Below, one piece after another: positions 8,212 through 15,867 of a stretch of DNA of 50,080 nucleotides. The stretch covers positions 1 to 50,080 of the forward strand of contig JASJXX010000008.1 in assembly GCA_030123765.1 (NCBI GenBank). Reading direction: 5' to 3'. Position 1 is the first letter of the stretch. The number at the start of each line of letters is the position of its first letter. The notes under the pieces were generated by a model, which was not told the DNA's origin, did not search any database, and saw nothing but the letters and a program-made list of their open reading frames with translations. The DNA comes from Actinomycetota bacterium (GTDB lineage: Bacteria; Actinomycetota; Acidimicrobiia; Spongiisociales; UBA5794). The translations under genes were made by a program, and so were the position numbers.

Positions 8212-8996
8212 CTGACGCTCCTCGCTGCGCGGTAGCTATCACGGATGTTTCGAAGGTTTTCAACCCGGGGAGAGCGAACGAGGTGCACGCTCTCGATGCC
8301 ATCAGCCTCAGGATTGATGAGGGCGCTTTCGTGTCGCTCATCGGCCCCTCCGGTTGCGGGAAGTCGACGCTTCTGCGCCTCATCGGCGCACTGACGCATC
8401 CGACAGGAGGCGGGGTACGTGTCAACGACAAGTCAGCCGACCAGGCGCGACTCGACCGTGACTACGGGATGGCGTTCCAGACGTCCGGGCTCTTCAAGTG
8501 GCGGAGCGTCACGGAGAACATTGAGCTCCCCCTTCAGCTCATGGGGTGGTCCAAGGCGGCGCGGAGGGAGCGAGCTGTCGAGATGCTTGAACTCGTCAAG
8601 CTCGAGGAGTTCGCCAATCACTATCCGAGGGAGATGTCGGGAGGGATGCGGCAGCGTGTCGCGATTGCACGAGCGCTCTCGTTCCGCCCGTCGCTACTGC
8701 TCATGGATGAGCCGTTCGGGGCGCTCGATGAGATGAGCCGTGAGCATATGCAGACCGAGCTGCTCGAGATATGGAAGAAGACGGGTAAGACGATCGTGTT
8801 CGTCACCCACTCGATCCCCGAGGCGGTCTTTCTCTCCCAGCGCGTCATCGTGATGTCTCCCCGCCCCGGCAGGATCACTGCCGATATCAACGTCGATCTC
8901 GGCGAGCGGGTCTTCGAGACGAGGGAGGCCCCCGCCTTCTTCGAGAAAATCACCGAGGTGCGTGAGGCGCTCCGGTCTGAGGAGGGGTCCGCGTGA
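8208..8996 (+). CDS. ABC transporter ATP-binding protein (SsuB/TauB type)
   Basis: Cytoplasmic ATPase that powers the importer. The 262-residue product has Walker A GPSGCGKST at 46-54, a Q-loop in FQTSGLFKWRSV, the signature MSGGMRQR from residue 143, a Walker B LLLMDEPFGALD and the H-switch VTHSIPEA. The frame is open upstream for 540 nt inside the permease gene, but the ATG at 8208 overlapping the permease stop is the natural start. Its own stop overlaps the GTG of the next permease. All motifs are intact, so it should be active. Confidence 0.95.
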   Translation: MTDAPRCAVAITDVSKVFNPGRANEVHALDAISLRIDEGAFVSLIGPSGCGKSTLLRLIGALTHPTGGGVRVNDKSADQARLDRDYGMAFQTSGLFKWRSVTENIELPLQLMGWSKAARRERAVEMLELVKLEEFANHYPREMSGGMRQRVAIARALSFRPSLLLMDEPFGALDEMSREHMQTELLEIWKKTGKTIVFVTHSIPEAVFLSQRVIVMSPRPGRITADINVDLGERVFETREAPAFFEKITEVREALRSEEGSA

Positions 8997-9781
8997 TTGC
9001 GAAAGCGCTCCACGGATTCGGCCCGGCTGGCGTGGTTGGCGCCGGGAGTCTTGCGTTCTGGGAACTCTCGCTTCTCCTGATCCGACCAGACGGGTTCGTG
9101 CTCCCTCCACCATCGGCGATCCTTGTCGCACTCTTCGAGAATTTCGATGAGATCTGGGTGGCGACCCGGAGTACGGGCTACATCGTGATCACCGGCCTGA
9201 TCGGCGGTGTGGTGCTCGGCGTGGCCTGGGCGCTGCTCATCTCAAGGTTCCGGCTAGCGAATGAGACTCTCACACCCCTCGCGATCTCTCTCAACGCCAT
9301 CCCGATCATCGCTCTCGCACCGATCTTCAACGCGTGGTTCGGGCTGCTGTCACCCGTGTCGAACCAGGCCATCGTTGTGATCCTGGTGTTCTTCCCCGTG
9401 TTCATCAACACAACGAAGGGTCTCACTGATGTGGGAGCCACAGAGCTTGAGCTCATGCGATCGTACGCCGCCTCGTCGTGGCAGATAGCGAGAACGGTGC
9501 GGATCCCGAACGCGTTGCCGTACTTCTTCACATCGCTGAAGATCGCATCTTCACTCGCGGTGATCGGAGCTATCGTGGCTGAATATTTCGGAGGTCGACA
9601 GGACGCGCTCGGTCCGTTTATCGTCCAGAATGCAGGTCTCACAAGGTACACGGAAGCGTGGGCGGCGGTACTCGCCGGAAGCGCCATGGGCATCCTGTTG
9701 TATCTCTTGAGTGGTGTTTTAGAGCGAGTCTCCATGCCGTGGAGACCCGCTTCAGAAACCATGGGGTCCTGGGACCCTTGA
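8993..9781 (+). CDS. ABC transporter permease (second subunit)
   Basis: Second BPD_transp_1 permease, 262 residues, with about six hydrophobic segments. Its EAA-type loop ELMRSYAASSWQIARTVRIP closely matches that of the first permease, so the two probably form a heterodimer that docks on a homodimer of the ATPase. The GTG start overlaps the ATPase stop (GTGA). The substrate-binding lipoprotein follows 29 nt later. A two-permease arrangement is known for pyrimidine and thiamine-precursor importers of this family, whereas sulfonate systems usually have one permease. Confidence 0.88.
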   Translation: MIAKALHGFGPAGVVGAGSLAFWELSLLLIRPDGFVLPPPSAILVALFENFDEIWVATRSTGYIVITGLIGGVVLGVAWALLISRFRLANETLTPLAISLNAIPIIALAPIFNAWFGLLSPVSNQAIVVILVFFPVFINTTKGLTDVGATELELMRSYAASSWQIARTVRIPNALPYFFTSLKIASSLAVIGAIVAEYFGGRQDALGPFIVQNAGLTRYTEAWAAVLAGSAMGILLYLLSGVLERVSMPWRPASETMGSWDP

Positions 9782-9810
9782 AGAAGAAAGACTATGAGGA
9801 GGGTATTCCT

Positions 9811-10932
9811 ATGAACGCAAGGAAGAAGACGAAGCTCACGCGTTGGTTGATCATGGTGGCTGTATTCGCCATGGTCGCGACAGCATGCAGCAGTTCCGAC
9901 GAAGGTGGATCCGGCGAGTTGACGCCTGTGACGCTCCAGCTCCAATGGTTTACTCAGGCGCAGTTCGCCGGGTATTTCGCTGCGGTTGATCAGGGGTTCT
10001 ACGAAGACGTCGGTCTTGACGTGACGATTCTCGAAGGTGGCGTGGACATCGTGCCGGCAACGGTCCTCGATTCGGGTGCAGCCGACTTCGCTATCTCGTG
10101 GGTGCCTCGCGGACTGGTGCCTCGTGAGGAGGGCCTGAACATCACGAACATTGCACAGGTGTTCCAACGCTCCGCAACGCTCCAGGTCTCGTTCGCTGAT
10201 CAGGGGATCAACACTCCCGCTGATCTGGCGGGTCGCACGGTTGGGAACTGGGGATTTGGGAACGAGTTCGAGCTCTTGGCGGGCCTGCGGGCTGCCGGAC
10301 TCGACCCCAACGTCGATGTTGTCCTCGTGCAACAGCAGTTCGATATGCTTGCGCTCATCAGTGGCGACATTGACGCTGCCCAGGCGATGATCTACAACGA
10401 GTACGCGCAGGTGCTTGAGACGATCAACCCTGACACCGGTGAGCTCTACCAGCCTGAGGATCTCAGCATCATCGACTGGAACGACTTTGGAACGGCGATG
10501 CTTCAGGACGCCATCTGGGCAGATGCCGACAAGCTCGATTCGGACGCCGCGTATCGCGAGATGGCGGTCAAGTTCGTCGAAGCCTCACTGCGCGGATGGG
10601 CGTTCTGTCGTGATGAGTTCGAGAAGTGCGCAGCCATCGTTCTCGCTGCCGGCCCGACCCTCGGTGAATCGCACCAGCGGTGGCAGCTCAACGAGATCAA
10701 CAACCTGATCTGGCCATCAGCGGGCGGAGTGGGTGTCATGGACAAGGCGTTGTGGGATCAGACGGTCAGCGTCGCCACGTCGGAGCAGATCCTCAAGTCG
10801 GCACCGACAGACGGAGCCTTCCGTACCGACATCGTCGAAGAGGCGATAGCGAACCTGAAGGCTGCAGGGATCGACGTGGTCGGTAACGGCTGGTCGCCGA
10901 AGACGATCGAACTGAGAGCAGGCGGGGAGTAG
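9811..10932 (+). CDS. NMT1/THI5-like substrate-binding lipoprotein
   Basis: Extracytoplasmic solute-binding protein of the importer, 373 residues. A lipoprotein signal peptide ends in a lipobox with the acylated Cys26 (VATAC, then a Ser/Gly-rich linker). The mature domain opens with TLQLQWFTQAQFAGYFAA, the hallmark of the NMT1/THI5 family, whose members bind pyrimidine-type and other small ring compounds (hydroxymethylpyrimidine, formylaminopyrimidine, riboflavin) as well as unrelated ligands. The ATG at 9811 is preceded by GAGGAGGG at about 10 nt; the longer upstream frame overlaps the permease gene and is rejected. Given its position before preT and preA, a pyrimidine base or its dihydro/carbamoyl derivative is the most likely ligand. 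Confidence 0.88.
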   Translation: MNARKKTKLTRWLIMVAVFAMVATACSSSDEGGSGELTPVTLQLQWFTQAQFAGYFAAVDQGFYEDVGLDVTILEGGVDIVPATVLDSGAADFAISWVPRGLVPREEGLNITNIAQVFQRSATLQVSFADQGINTPADLAGRTVGNWGFGNEFELLAGLRAAGLDPNVDVVLVQQQFDMLALISGDIDAAQAMIYNEYAQVLETINPDTGELYQPEDLSIIDWNDFGTAMLQDAIWADADKLDSDAAYREMAVKFVEASLRGWAFCRDEFEKCAAIVLAAGPTLGESHQRWQLNEINNLIWPSAGGVGVMDKALWDQTVSVATSEQILKSAPTDGAFRTDIVEEAIANLKAAGIDVVGNGWSPKTIELRAGGE

Positions 10933-10981
10933 CTCGAGACGGGACGACAAACAAAGAGGACTCAGAGAGGATGGAACGGGT

Positions 10982-12322
10982 ATGCACCAGACTGCGGTGA
11001 CGACGGCGGCCAACGCGGGAGGGTTGGCGCCAGCACCAACGATGACGCCTGATGAGGCTCTCGTGGAGGCACATCGCTGCCTCATGTGCTGGGACGCTCC
11101 GTGCACGCGCGCATGCCCGACAACCATCGATGTACCCGGTTTCATCAAGCAGATCGCGTACGATGATCTGATTGGTTCTGCCCGAACCATCCTCGAGTCC
11201 AACATCCTTGGCGCATCGTGTGCCCGTGTCTGTCCGACCGAGGTCCTGTGTGCCGGGGCATGCGTGCTCAACGACCTGCATGAACGCCCGATCGACATTG
11301 GACGGCTTCAGGCCTACGGCACCGATGGCGTCGTGTTCGGTGACATCGACCTGTTCAAGCCGAGTGAGCCAACCGGTCACAGCATCGCCGTGGTCGGTGC
11401 AGGCCCGGCGGGTCTCGCATGTGGTGCCGAACTCGCGAGGCTCGGTCACGACGTCGTCCTGTACGACGCGAATGAGGAGCCCGGTGGTCTCAACACCTAC
11501 GGCGTCGCCAGTTACAAGATGGATATGGCAACGTCGTTGCGAGAGGTTGATTTCGTGCGAAGGCTGGGCGTCGAGATTCGGCAGTCAACCGCTGTCGGGA
11601 GCGATGTTGCGATGGACGACTTGCTCGTGGACCATGCAGCGATCTTCCTCGGCGTCGGGCTTGGACCGGTTCCGCCGCTCGGCCTCGACGGGGAGGGCCT
11701 TGACGGTGTCGCCGACGCCCTCGAGTTCATCGCTGACGTTCGAGCAGGCGGAGTGGACCTCGCCGGTCAGCGAGTCGCCGTGATCGGAGGCGGCAACACC
11801 GCTATCGACGCCGTCACACAGGCAGCCAGACTCGGCGCCGAACGTGTGTATCTCGTGTATCGCAGAGGCCGCGACGAGATGAAGGCGTACCCGCATGACA
11901 TCGAGCGGGCTCTGACGAGTGGCGTCGAGTTCATCCATTGGAGCGCTCCAGTCCGCATCGAGGGGAGTGGATCGGTTGCTGCTCTCGTGTGCGAACGTAC
12001 CGCGTACTCCGGTGGCGGCAACGGTGTGAGGGAACTTGCCGCTGTGCCCGAGAGTGAGTACAAGCTCCCGGTGACGATGGTCATGCGGGCAACGGGGCAG
12101 GAGAAGCGTCGCGGTTTCCTCGACGCACTCGACGGTGTCGCAACTGACGCAGGCGGCAGAGTCATCGTCGACGAAAACTTCCGAACAGGGAACCCGAGGA
12201 TCTGGGCTGGAGGCGACTGCGTCAACGGTGGCAGAGAAGTCGTGAACGCCGTGGCCCATGGGAAGGCTGCCGCATTGGACATCGACCGTATGCTGCGTTC
12301 GGACGATGCAGCGCGAGAGTGA
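10982..12322 (+). CDS. preT: Dihydropyrimidine dehydrogenase, NAD(P)H-oxidising subunit PreT
   Basis: Flavin/iron-sulfur subunit that takes electrons from NAD(P)H and passes them to PreA for reduction of uracil or thymine. The N-terminal domain carries two cysteine clusters, Cys33/36/41/45 and Cys80/84/90/94, matching the GltD/DPD-type 4Fe-4S domain. It is followed by the FAD motif GAGPAG at 139-144 and the NAD(P) motif GGGNTA at 269-274. The 446-residue length fits PreT (about 410-450). Start ATG at 10982 has AGAGAGGA upstream. Nine nt separate it from preA. Glutamate synthase small subunit is a paralogous alternative, but the PreA neighbour settles the assignment. Confidence 0.93.
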   Translation: MHQTAVTTAANAGGLAPAPTMTPDEALVEAHRCLMCWDAPCTRACPTTIDVPGFIKQIAYDDLIGSARTILESNILGASCARVCPTEVLCAGACVLNDLHERPIDIGRLQAYGTDGVVFGDIDLFKPSEPTGHSIAVVGAGPAGLACGAELARLGHDVVLYDANEEPGGLNTYGVASYKMDMATSLREVDFVRRLGVEIRQSTAVGSDVAMDDLLVDHAAIFLGVGLGPVPPLGLDGEGLDGVADALEFIADVRAGGVDLAGQRVAVIGGGNTAIDAVTQAARLGAERVYLVYRRGRDEMKAYPHDIERALTSGVEFIHWSAPVRIEGSGSVAALVCERTAYSGGGNGVRELAAVPESEYKLPVTMVMRATGQEKRRGFLDALDGVATDAGGRVIVDENFRTGNPRIWAGGDCVNGGREVVNAVAHGKAAALDIDRMLRSDDAARE

Positions 12323-12331
12323 GGTTGTGTT

Positions 12332-13639
12332 ATGGCTGATCTGTCAGTGAACATCTGCGGCATCGAGTCACCGAACCCGTTCTGGCTCGCTTCCGCTCCA
12401 CCGACCAATACGGGTGACCAGATAGCGCGCGCCTTCGACGCAGGTTGGGGTGGAGCGGTCTGGAAGACGCTCGGCGATCCAGTCGAGAACGTGTACAGCC
12501 GCTACAGCGCTGTTGATCTCAATGGCCAGAAGATGATGGGATTCAGCAACATCGAGCTGATCACCGACCGCTCCCTCGCGGTCAACCTCGTCGAGATCGA
12601 AGCGGTCAAGAAGCGTCATCCAGAGAACGTCGTGATCGTCAGTTTGATGGTCGAGTCCAATCCGGAGGCCTGGGATGAGATCATCACGCAGGTTGAGCAG
12701 GCAGGCGCAGACGGAATCGAGCTCAACTTCGGATGTCCGCACGGCATGTCCGAACGCGGCATGGGTTCCGCTGTCGGGCAGGTACCTGAATACACATGTG
12801 ACATCACTCGCTGGGCGAAGGCGTCAGCGACGGTCCCGGTCTTCGTGAAGCTGACGCCCAATATCACCGACATCACAGTGGCAGCGCGCGCAGCGAAGAG
12901 CGGCGGCGCCGACGCGGTGAGTCTGATCAACACGATCAATTCGATCACCGGGGTAGACCTTGACAGCTTCATCCCGCGCCCGGTCGTCGGGAACAAGTCG
13001 AGCCACGGCGGCTACTCCGGTCCTGCGGTCAAGCCGATCGCCCTGAACATGGTCGCGGCGATCGCTGCGGATCCCGTGACTGAAGGTCTCCCGATAAGTG
13101 GCATTGGAGGGATCGCGACCTGGCAGGACGTTGCTGAGTTCATCCTGCTCGGTTCGACGACCGTCCAGGTCTGCACCGCAGTCATGCATCACGGCTACCG
13201 GATCGTCGAAGGAATGGCTGAGGGCCTCTCCAACTATCTCGACAGCAAGGGGATGGCGAGCGTCAACGAACTGAGGGGACGCGCCGTCGCAAAGGTGACG
13301 GATTGGCAGAGCCTCGACATCAACTACATCGTCAAGGCAGAGATCGACCAGGACAAGTGCATCCACTGCGGCCTGTGTTACGTTGCATGTCTCGATGGGG
13401 CGCACCAGGCAATCGGTGCCGAACGCACTCAGGATGACAAGACGAGGGTCTGGATCATTGACGACCTCTGTGTCGGGTGCAACCTGTGCAGCCTCATCTG
13501 TCCCGTGCAGGGCTGTATCGAGATGGTGGAGCGCGAACTGGGCCAGACCCACATGACATGGAACGAGTATCTCAGTGACGACAAGCCAGGAGAGCTCCAC
13601 CCGCGGCCGAAGCACGGGATCACCATCGGAGAAGCGTGA
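12332..13639 (+). CDS. preA: Dihydropyrimidine dehydrogenase, catalytic subunit PreA
   Basis: FMN-dependent subunit that reduces uracil and thymine to the 5,6-dihydro forms. An N-terminal dihydroorotate-dehydrogenase-like barrel contains the catalytic Cys135 in GCPHGMSERGMG, the same loop as in mammalian DPD. The C-terminal ferredoxin domain has two 4Fe-4S motifs, Cys343/346/349/353 and Cys380/383/386/390. The 435-residue length is typical for PreA. It is the last gene of the cluster; its stop is 4 nt from the convergent pfkA stop, with no obvious terminator between them. All redox-centre residues are present. Confidence 0.95.
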   Translation: MADLSVNICGIESPNPFWLASAPPTNTGDQIARAFDAGWGGAVWKTLGDPVENVYSRYSAVDLNGQKMMGFSNIELITDRSLAVNLVEIEAVKKRHPENVVIVSLMVESNPEAWDEIITQVEQAGADGIELNFGCPHGMSERGMGSAVGQVPEYTCDITRWAKASATVPVFVKLTPNITDITVAARAAKSGGADAVSLINTINSITGVDLDSFIPRPVVGNKSSHGGYSGPAVKPIALNMVAAIAADPVTEGLPISGIGGIATWQDVAEFILLGSTTVQVCTAVMHHGYRIVEGMAEGLSNYLDSKGMASVNELRGRAVAKVTDWQSLDINYIVKAEIDQDKCIHCGLCYVACLDGAHQAIGAERTQDDKTRVWIIDDLCVGCNLCSLICPVQGCIEMVERELGQTHMTWNEYLSDDKPGELHPRPKHGITIGEA

Positions 13640-13643
13640 GCCG

Positions 13644-14765
13644 TTAGAGCCTGTCTCCCATGCAGACTCCGAGTGAGCGAGCAGCAGTGATCCACCGGTG
13701 GTCTTCGGGCACGATGCTGCGCTTCCCGGCTACGTCCCTGAGCGGAACCGTCACGTAGTCGTCCCCTCTCGCTGCGATCATGACGCCGAATTCGTCCCGA
13801 TCGATGACTTCCGTGCATGCGGTCCCGAGGGTGGTCGCGAGGATCCGGTCAACGGGTGATGGTGTGCCCCCACGCTGGATGTGGCCAAGGATCGTGACCC
13901 GAGATTCGAGTCCCGTCATCTCCTCGAGCTGCCGGGCGATCTTCACGGTTGTGGGGCGGCTGCTGAAGATCTGCTTGATCTCGCCCTTGAGGGCGGAGCG
14001 CTGCTCGGCCTCTGATCCAGAGGCCCGCTCCTTCAGGACAGCGAGATCGGCAGCAAGGGCGTGATCGATCGCTCCCTCGGCGACTGCCACGATCGAGAAA
14101 GTGCTGCCCGAGCTTCTCCGATTCCTGATCGACTCAGCTACGAGCTCGATTGAGTACGGGATCTCAGGGATGAGGATCACGTCTGCACCGCCGCTAAGGC
14201 CCGCACCGAGCGTGAGCCAACCAGCGTTGTGGCCCATGATCTCGACGACGATGATCCGGTGATGGCTGTGTGCTGTGGAGTGCAGCCGGTCCACCGCCTC
14301 CGTCGCGATGTTGAGAGCGGTGTCGAAGCCGAGCGTCCGGTCAGTGCCCCACACGTCGTTGTCGATCGTCTTTGGAAGCGTCACGACCGGCATGCCTCGC
14401 TCGGTGAGGCGGAGTGCGTTCGCCTGGGTCCCGCCACCACCGAGGCAGACGAGCGCGTCGAGCTGGTGGTCGTTGAACACCTCAAGCATCACGTCGCGCA
14501 CATCCATCCGCTGCCCCCCGACATCCATCTTGTGGATCTTCTCGCGTCCGGTTCCGAGAATCGTTCCGCCCAGCGTGAGGATCCCGGAGAGCACTTCAGA
14601 GTCGAGGCGGACGAAGCGGTTCTGCATGAGACCGCGAAAGCCGTCTCTGAAGCCGATGACGTTCCAACCGTGTTCCCGGATCGCTGATTTGCCTATCGCG
14701 CGAATCGCGGCGTTGAGACCTGGTGAATCGCCTCCCGCTGTCAGGATCCCGATATTCTTGGCCAT
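13644..14765 (-). CDS. pfkA: 6-phosphofructokinase (Lys124-type, probably ATP-dependent)
   Basis: Phosphorylates fructose 6-phosphate in glycolysis. The 373-residue product has GGDSPGLNA at 11-19, the phosphate-donor loop LGGGGT at 108-113, PKTIDND at 131-137 (catalytic Asp135 and Asp137) and MGHNAGW in the substrate region. Two positions report the donor: the residue equivalent to E. coli Gly104 is Gly112, which favours ATP over pyrophosphate, and that equivalent to Gly124 is Lys132, as in actinobacterial and PPi enzymes. The E. coli Asp103 equivalent is Gly111, where Asp or Glu is usual. The gene is monocistronic and convergent with preA. A TAGGGT -10 candidate lies about 27 nt upstream of the ATG. 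Confidence 0.95.
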   Translation of the reverse strand: MAKNIGILTAGGDSPGLNAAIRAIGKSAIREHGWNVIGFRDGFRGLMQNRFVRLDSEVLSGILTLGGTILGTGREKIHKMDVGGQRMDVRDVMLEVFNDHQLDALVCLGGGGTQANALRLTERGMPVVTLPKTIDNDVWGTDRTLGFDTALNIATEAVDRLHSTAHSHHRIIVVEIMGHNAGWLTLGAGLSGGADVILIPEIPYSIELVAESIRNRRSSGSTFSIVAVAEGAIDHALAADLAVLKERASGSEAEQRSALKGEIKQIFSSRPTTVKIARQLEEMTGLESRVTILGHIQRGGTPSPVDRILATTLGTACTEVIDRDEFGVMIAARGDDYVTVPLRDVAGKRSIVPEDHRWITAARSLGVCMGDRL

Positions 14766-14837
14766 CGATGCTCCCAGGTGGTGAGGACGCTCACCCTACC
14801 GGCGCGCGTCAATGCAACCATGCCTCGAAAGGACATC

Positions 14838-14843
14838 TAGGCT
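14838..14843 (+). promoter_or_regulatory. -10 box (TAGGCT), leaderless layout
   Basis: TAGGCT lies exactly 7 nt before the GTG at 14851, one of ten such placements in this window. It would make the small ORF the first, leaderless cistron of the 14.85-15.58 kb unit. No convincing -35 is visible. Confidence 0.4.
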
Positions 14844-14850
14844 CGCCCGT

Positions 14851-14970
14851 GTGAGAGCGGTGGACTCCCTTGCGGTAACGGAACGCGACGCTGCGGTGAT
14901 GCGCAGTGCCGTCGATGAGGAGTTCGTGGACCTCCTCCATCCGGTCGCGGCCGGGCATGGCCCGTCATGA
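14851..14970 (+). CDS. Possible 39-residue leaderless ORF coupled to the JAMM gene
   Basis: A 39-codon acidic frame starting from GTG (VRAVDSLAVTERDAAVM) has a -10 box 7 nt upstream, and its TGA overlaps the ATG of the DUF2007-JAMM gene (ATGA). It resembles no family I know. The coupling and the leaderless start favour translation; the short length means chance is possible. If it is real, it may serve to deliver ribosomes to the downstream start, which lacks a good ribosome-binding site. Confidence 0.35.
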   Translation: MRAVDSLAVTERDAAVMRSAVDEEFVDLLHPVAAGHGPS

Positions 14971-15575
14971 GCGAGGCGACCGTAGTGGTGTACGACGTTC
15001 GGTCCGACGCGGTGATCGCCAGGGCGAGACTCTCGGCCGATGGGATCGACGCGTGGATTGCAGTCGATGACGAGGGCGGTCTCAACCCCGGGTTCTTCTC
15101 CCGCTACGGCGTGCGGGTCATCGTCCGCTCAGAGGACCTTGACGATGCGTACGTCAGCCTCGGCATCGAGCGTGTCTGCGTGCCGTCGCAGGTCGCCGAC
15201 GCGATGTTCAAACACGCGGGTTGGGCGTACCCCGAGGAGGCGTGTGGGCTCGTAGCCTTTGATGACGGCGACGTCCCGCGGCTCACCATCTGTCTCACGA
15301 ATGCCGACCACAGCGCGGATCGGTTCACCGTTGCACCCGCTGAGCAGTTCGGTTCTATACGTCTGGCTGAGGCGCACGGACTTACGATCGGTGCCGTGTT
15401 CCACAGCCACCCGAGGACGGAGGCCTACCCCTCAGCGGAGGACATCGCCGGGGGTGCCGATCCAGAGTGGCTCCACTTCATTGTGGGACCCGTTGTCGGG
15501 CGGCGACCGCTCCTGCGCGCCTACCGTATTGTGAAGGGCGACGTCACCGAAGTGAACGTGACGGTCGAGCAATAG
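14967..15575 (+). CDS. DUF2007-JAMM (M67) metallopeptidase fusion
   Basis: A 202-residue protein with two parts. Residues about 4-65 look like the DUF2007 putative signal-transducing fold (VVVYDVRSDAVIARARLSADGI ending in VRVIVRSEDLDDA). Residues about 72-200 are a JAMM/Mov34 zinc peptidase: the catalytic Glu is Glu91 or Glu90 (PEEACG) and the HxHx10D motif is His146, His148 and Asp159. Bacterial JAMM enzymes cleave isopeptide or thio-linked bonds after ubiquitin-like proteins; mycobacterial Mec releases cysteine from CysO-cysteine. In mycobacteria mec lies near the same MBL-rph-rdgB genes found just downstream here, but cysO and cysM are absent from this window. The peptidase domain is clear; the substrate is unknown. 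Confidence 0.8.
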   Translation: MSEATVVVYDVRSDAVIARARLSADGIDAWIAVDDEGGLNPGFFSRYGVRVIVRSEDLDDAYVSLGIERVCVPSQVADAMFKHAGWAYPEEACGLVAFDDGDVPRLTICLTNADHSADRFTVAPAEQFGSIRLAEAHGLTIGAVFHSHPRTEAYPSAEDIAGGADPEWLHFIVGPVVGRRPLLRAYRIVKGDVTEVNVTVEQ

Positions 15576-15578
15576 AAT
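15573..15578 (+). promoter_or_regulatory. -10 box (TAGAAT), leaderless layout
   Basis: TAGAAT overlaps the stop codon of the JAMM gene and ends 7 nt before the ATG at 15586. It is the closest to consensus of the window's leaderless -10 boxes and probably drives the 15.6-17.9 kb operon. Confidence 0.45.
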
Positions 15579-15585
15579 CGTCGTC

Positions 15586-15867
15586 ATGGCGCGATCTGAA
15601 CACAACCGTGAGGCGTACCGTCTGCTCTTCGGATACGTCGGCGCCGGCCTTCAGACACTCGCGGTGCTCCTTGTCGTCGTCTCTCTCCCCATCGCTCCCG
15701 TGTGGCTCATTCTCGGTCTTCTCTCCTTCATTGCCGGGTCGACGTGGTGGTCGTGGGGGCGCTTCTCAGCGAACTTCATGATGCCATCATTCGTCGGTAG
15801 CGCCCAGGCCGCTCTCTGGATGCTCCTGGTAGGCGTCGGCGTCGGGATTCTGGGGTGGGGGAGATGA
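15586..15867 (+). CDS. Small membrane protein, hypothetical
   Basis: A 93-residue protein with three hydrophobic segments at about residues 22-39, 40-55 and 72-91 and a basic N-terminus, so probably an integral membrane protein. No family is recognised. Its stop overlaps the start of the MBL gene (ATGA at 15864-15867), placing it first in an operon with the MBL protein, rph and rdgB. In mycobacteria a rhomboid-type membrane protein precedes this block, but nothing here shows a rhomboid Ser/His motif. Confidence 0.6.
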   Translation: MARSEHNREAYRLLFGYVGAGLQTLAVLLVVVSLPIAPVWLILGLLSFIAGSTWWSWGRFSANFMMPSFVGSAQAALWMLLVGVGVGILGWGR

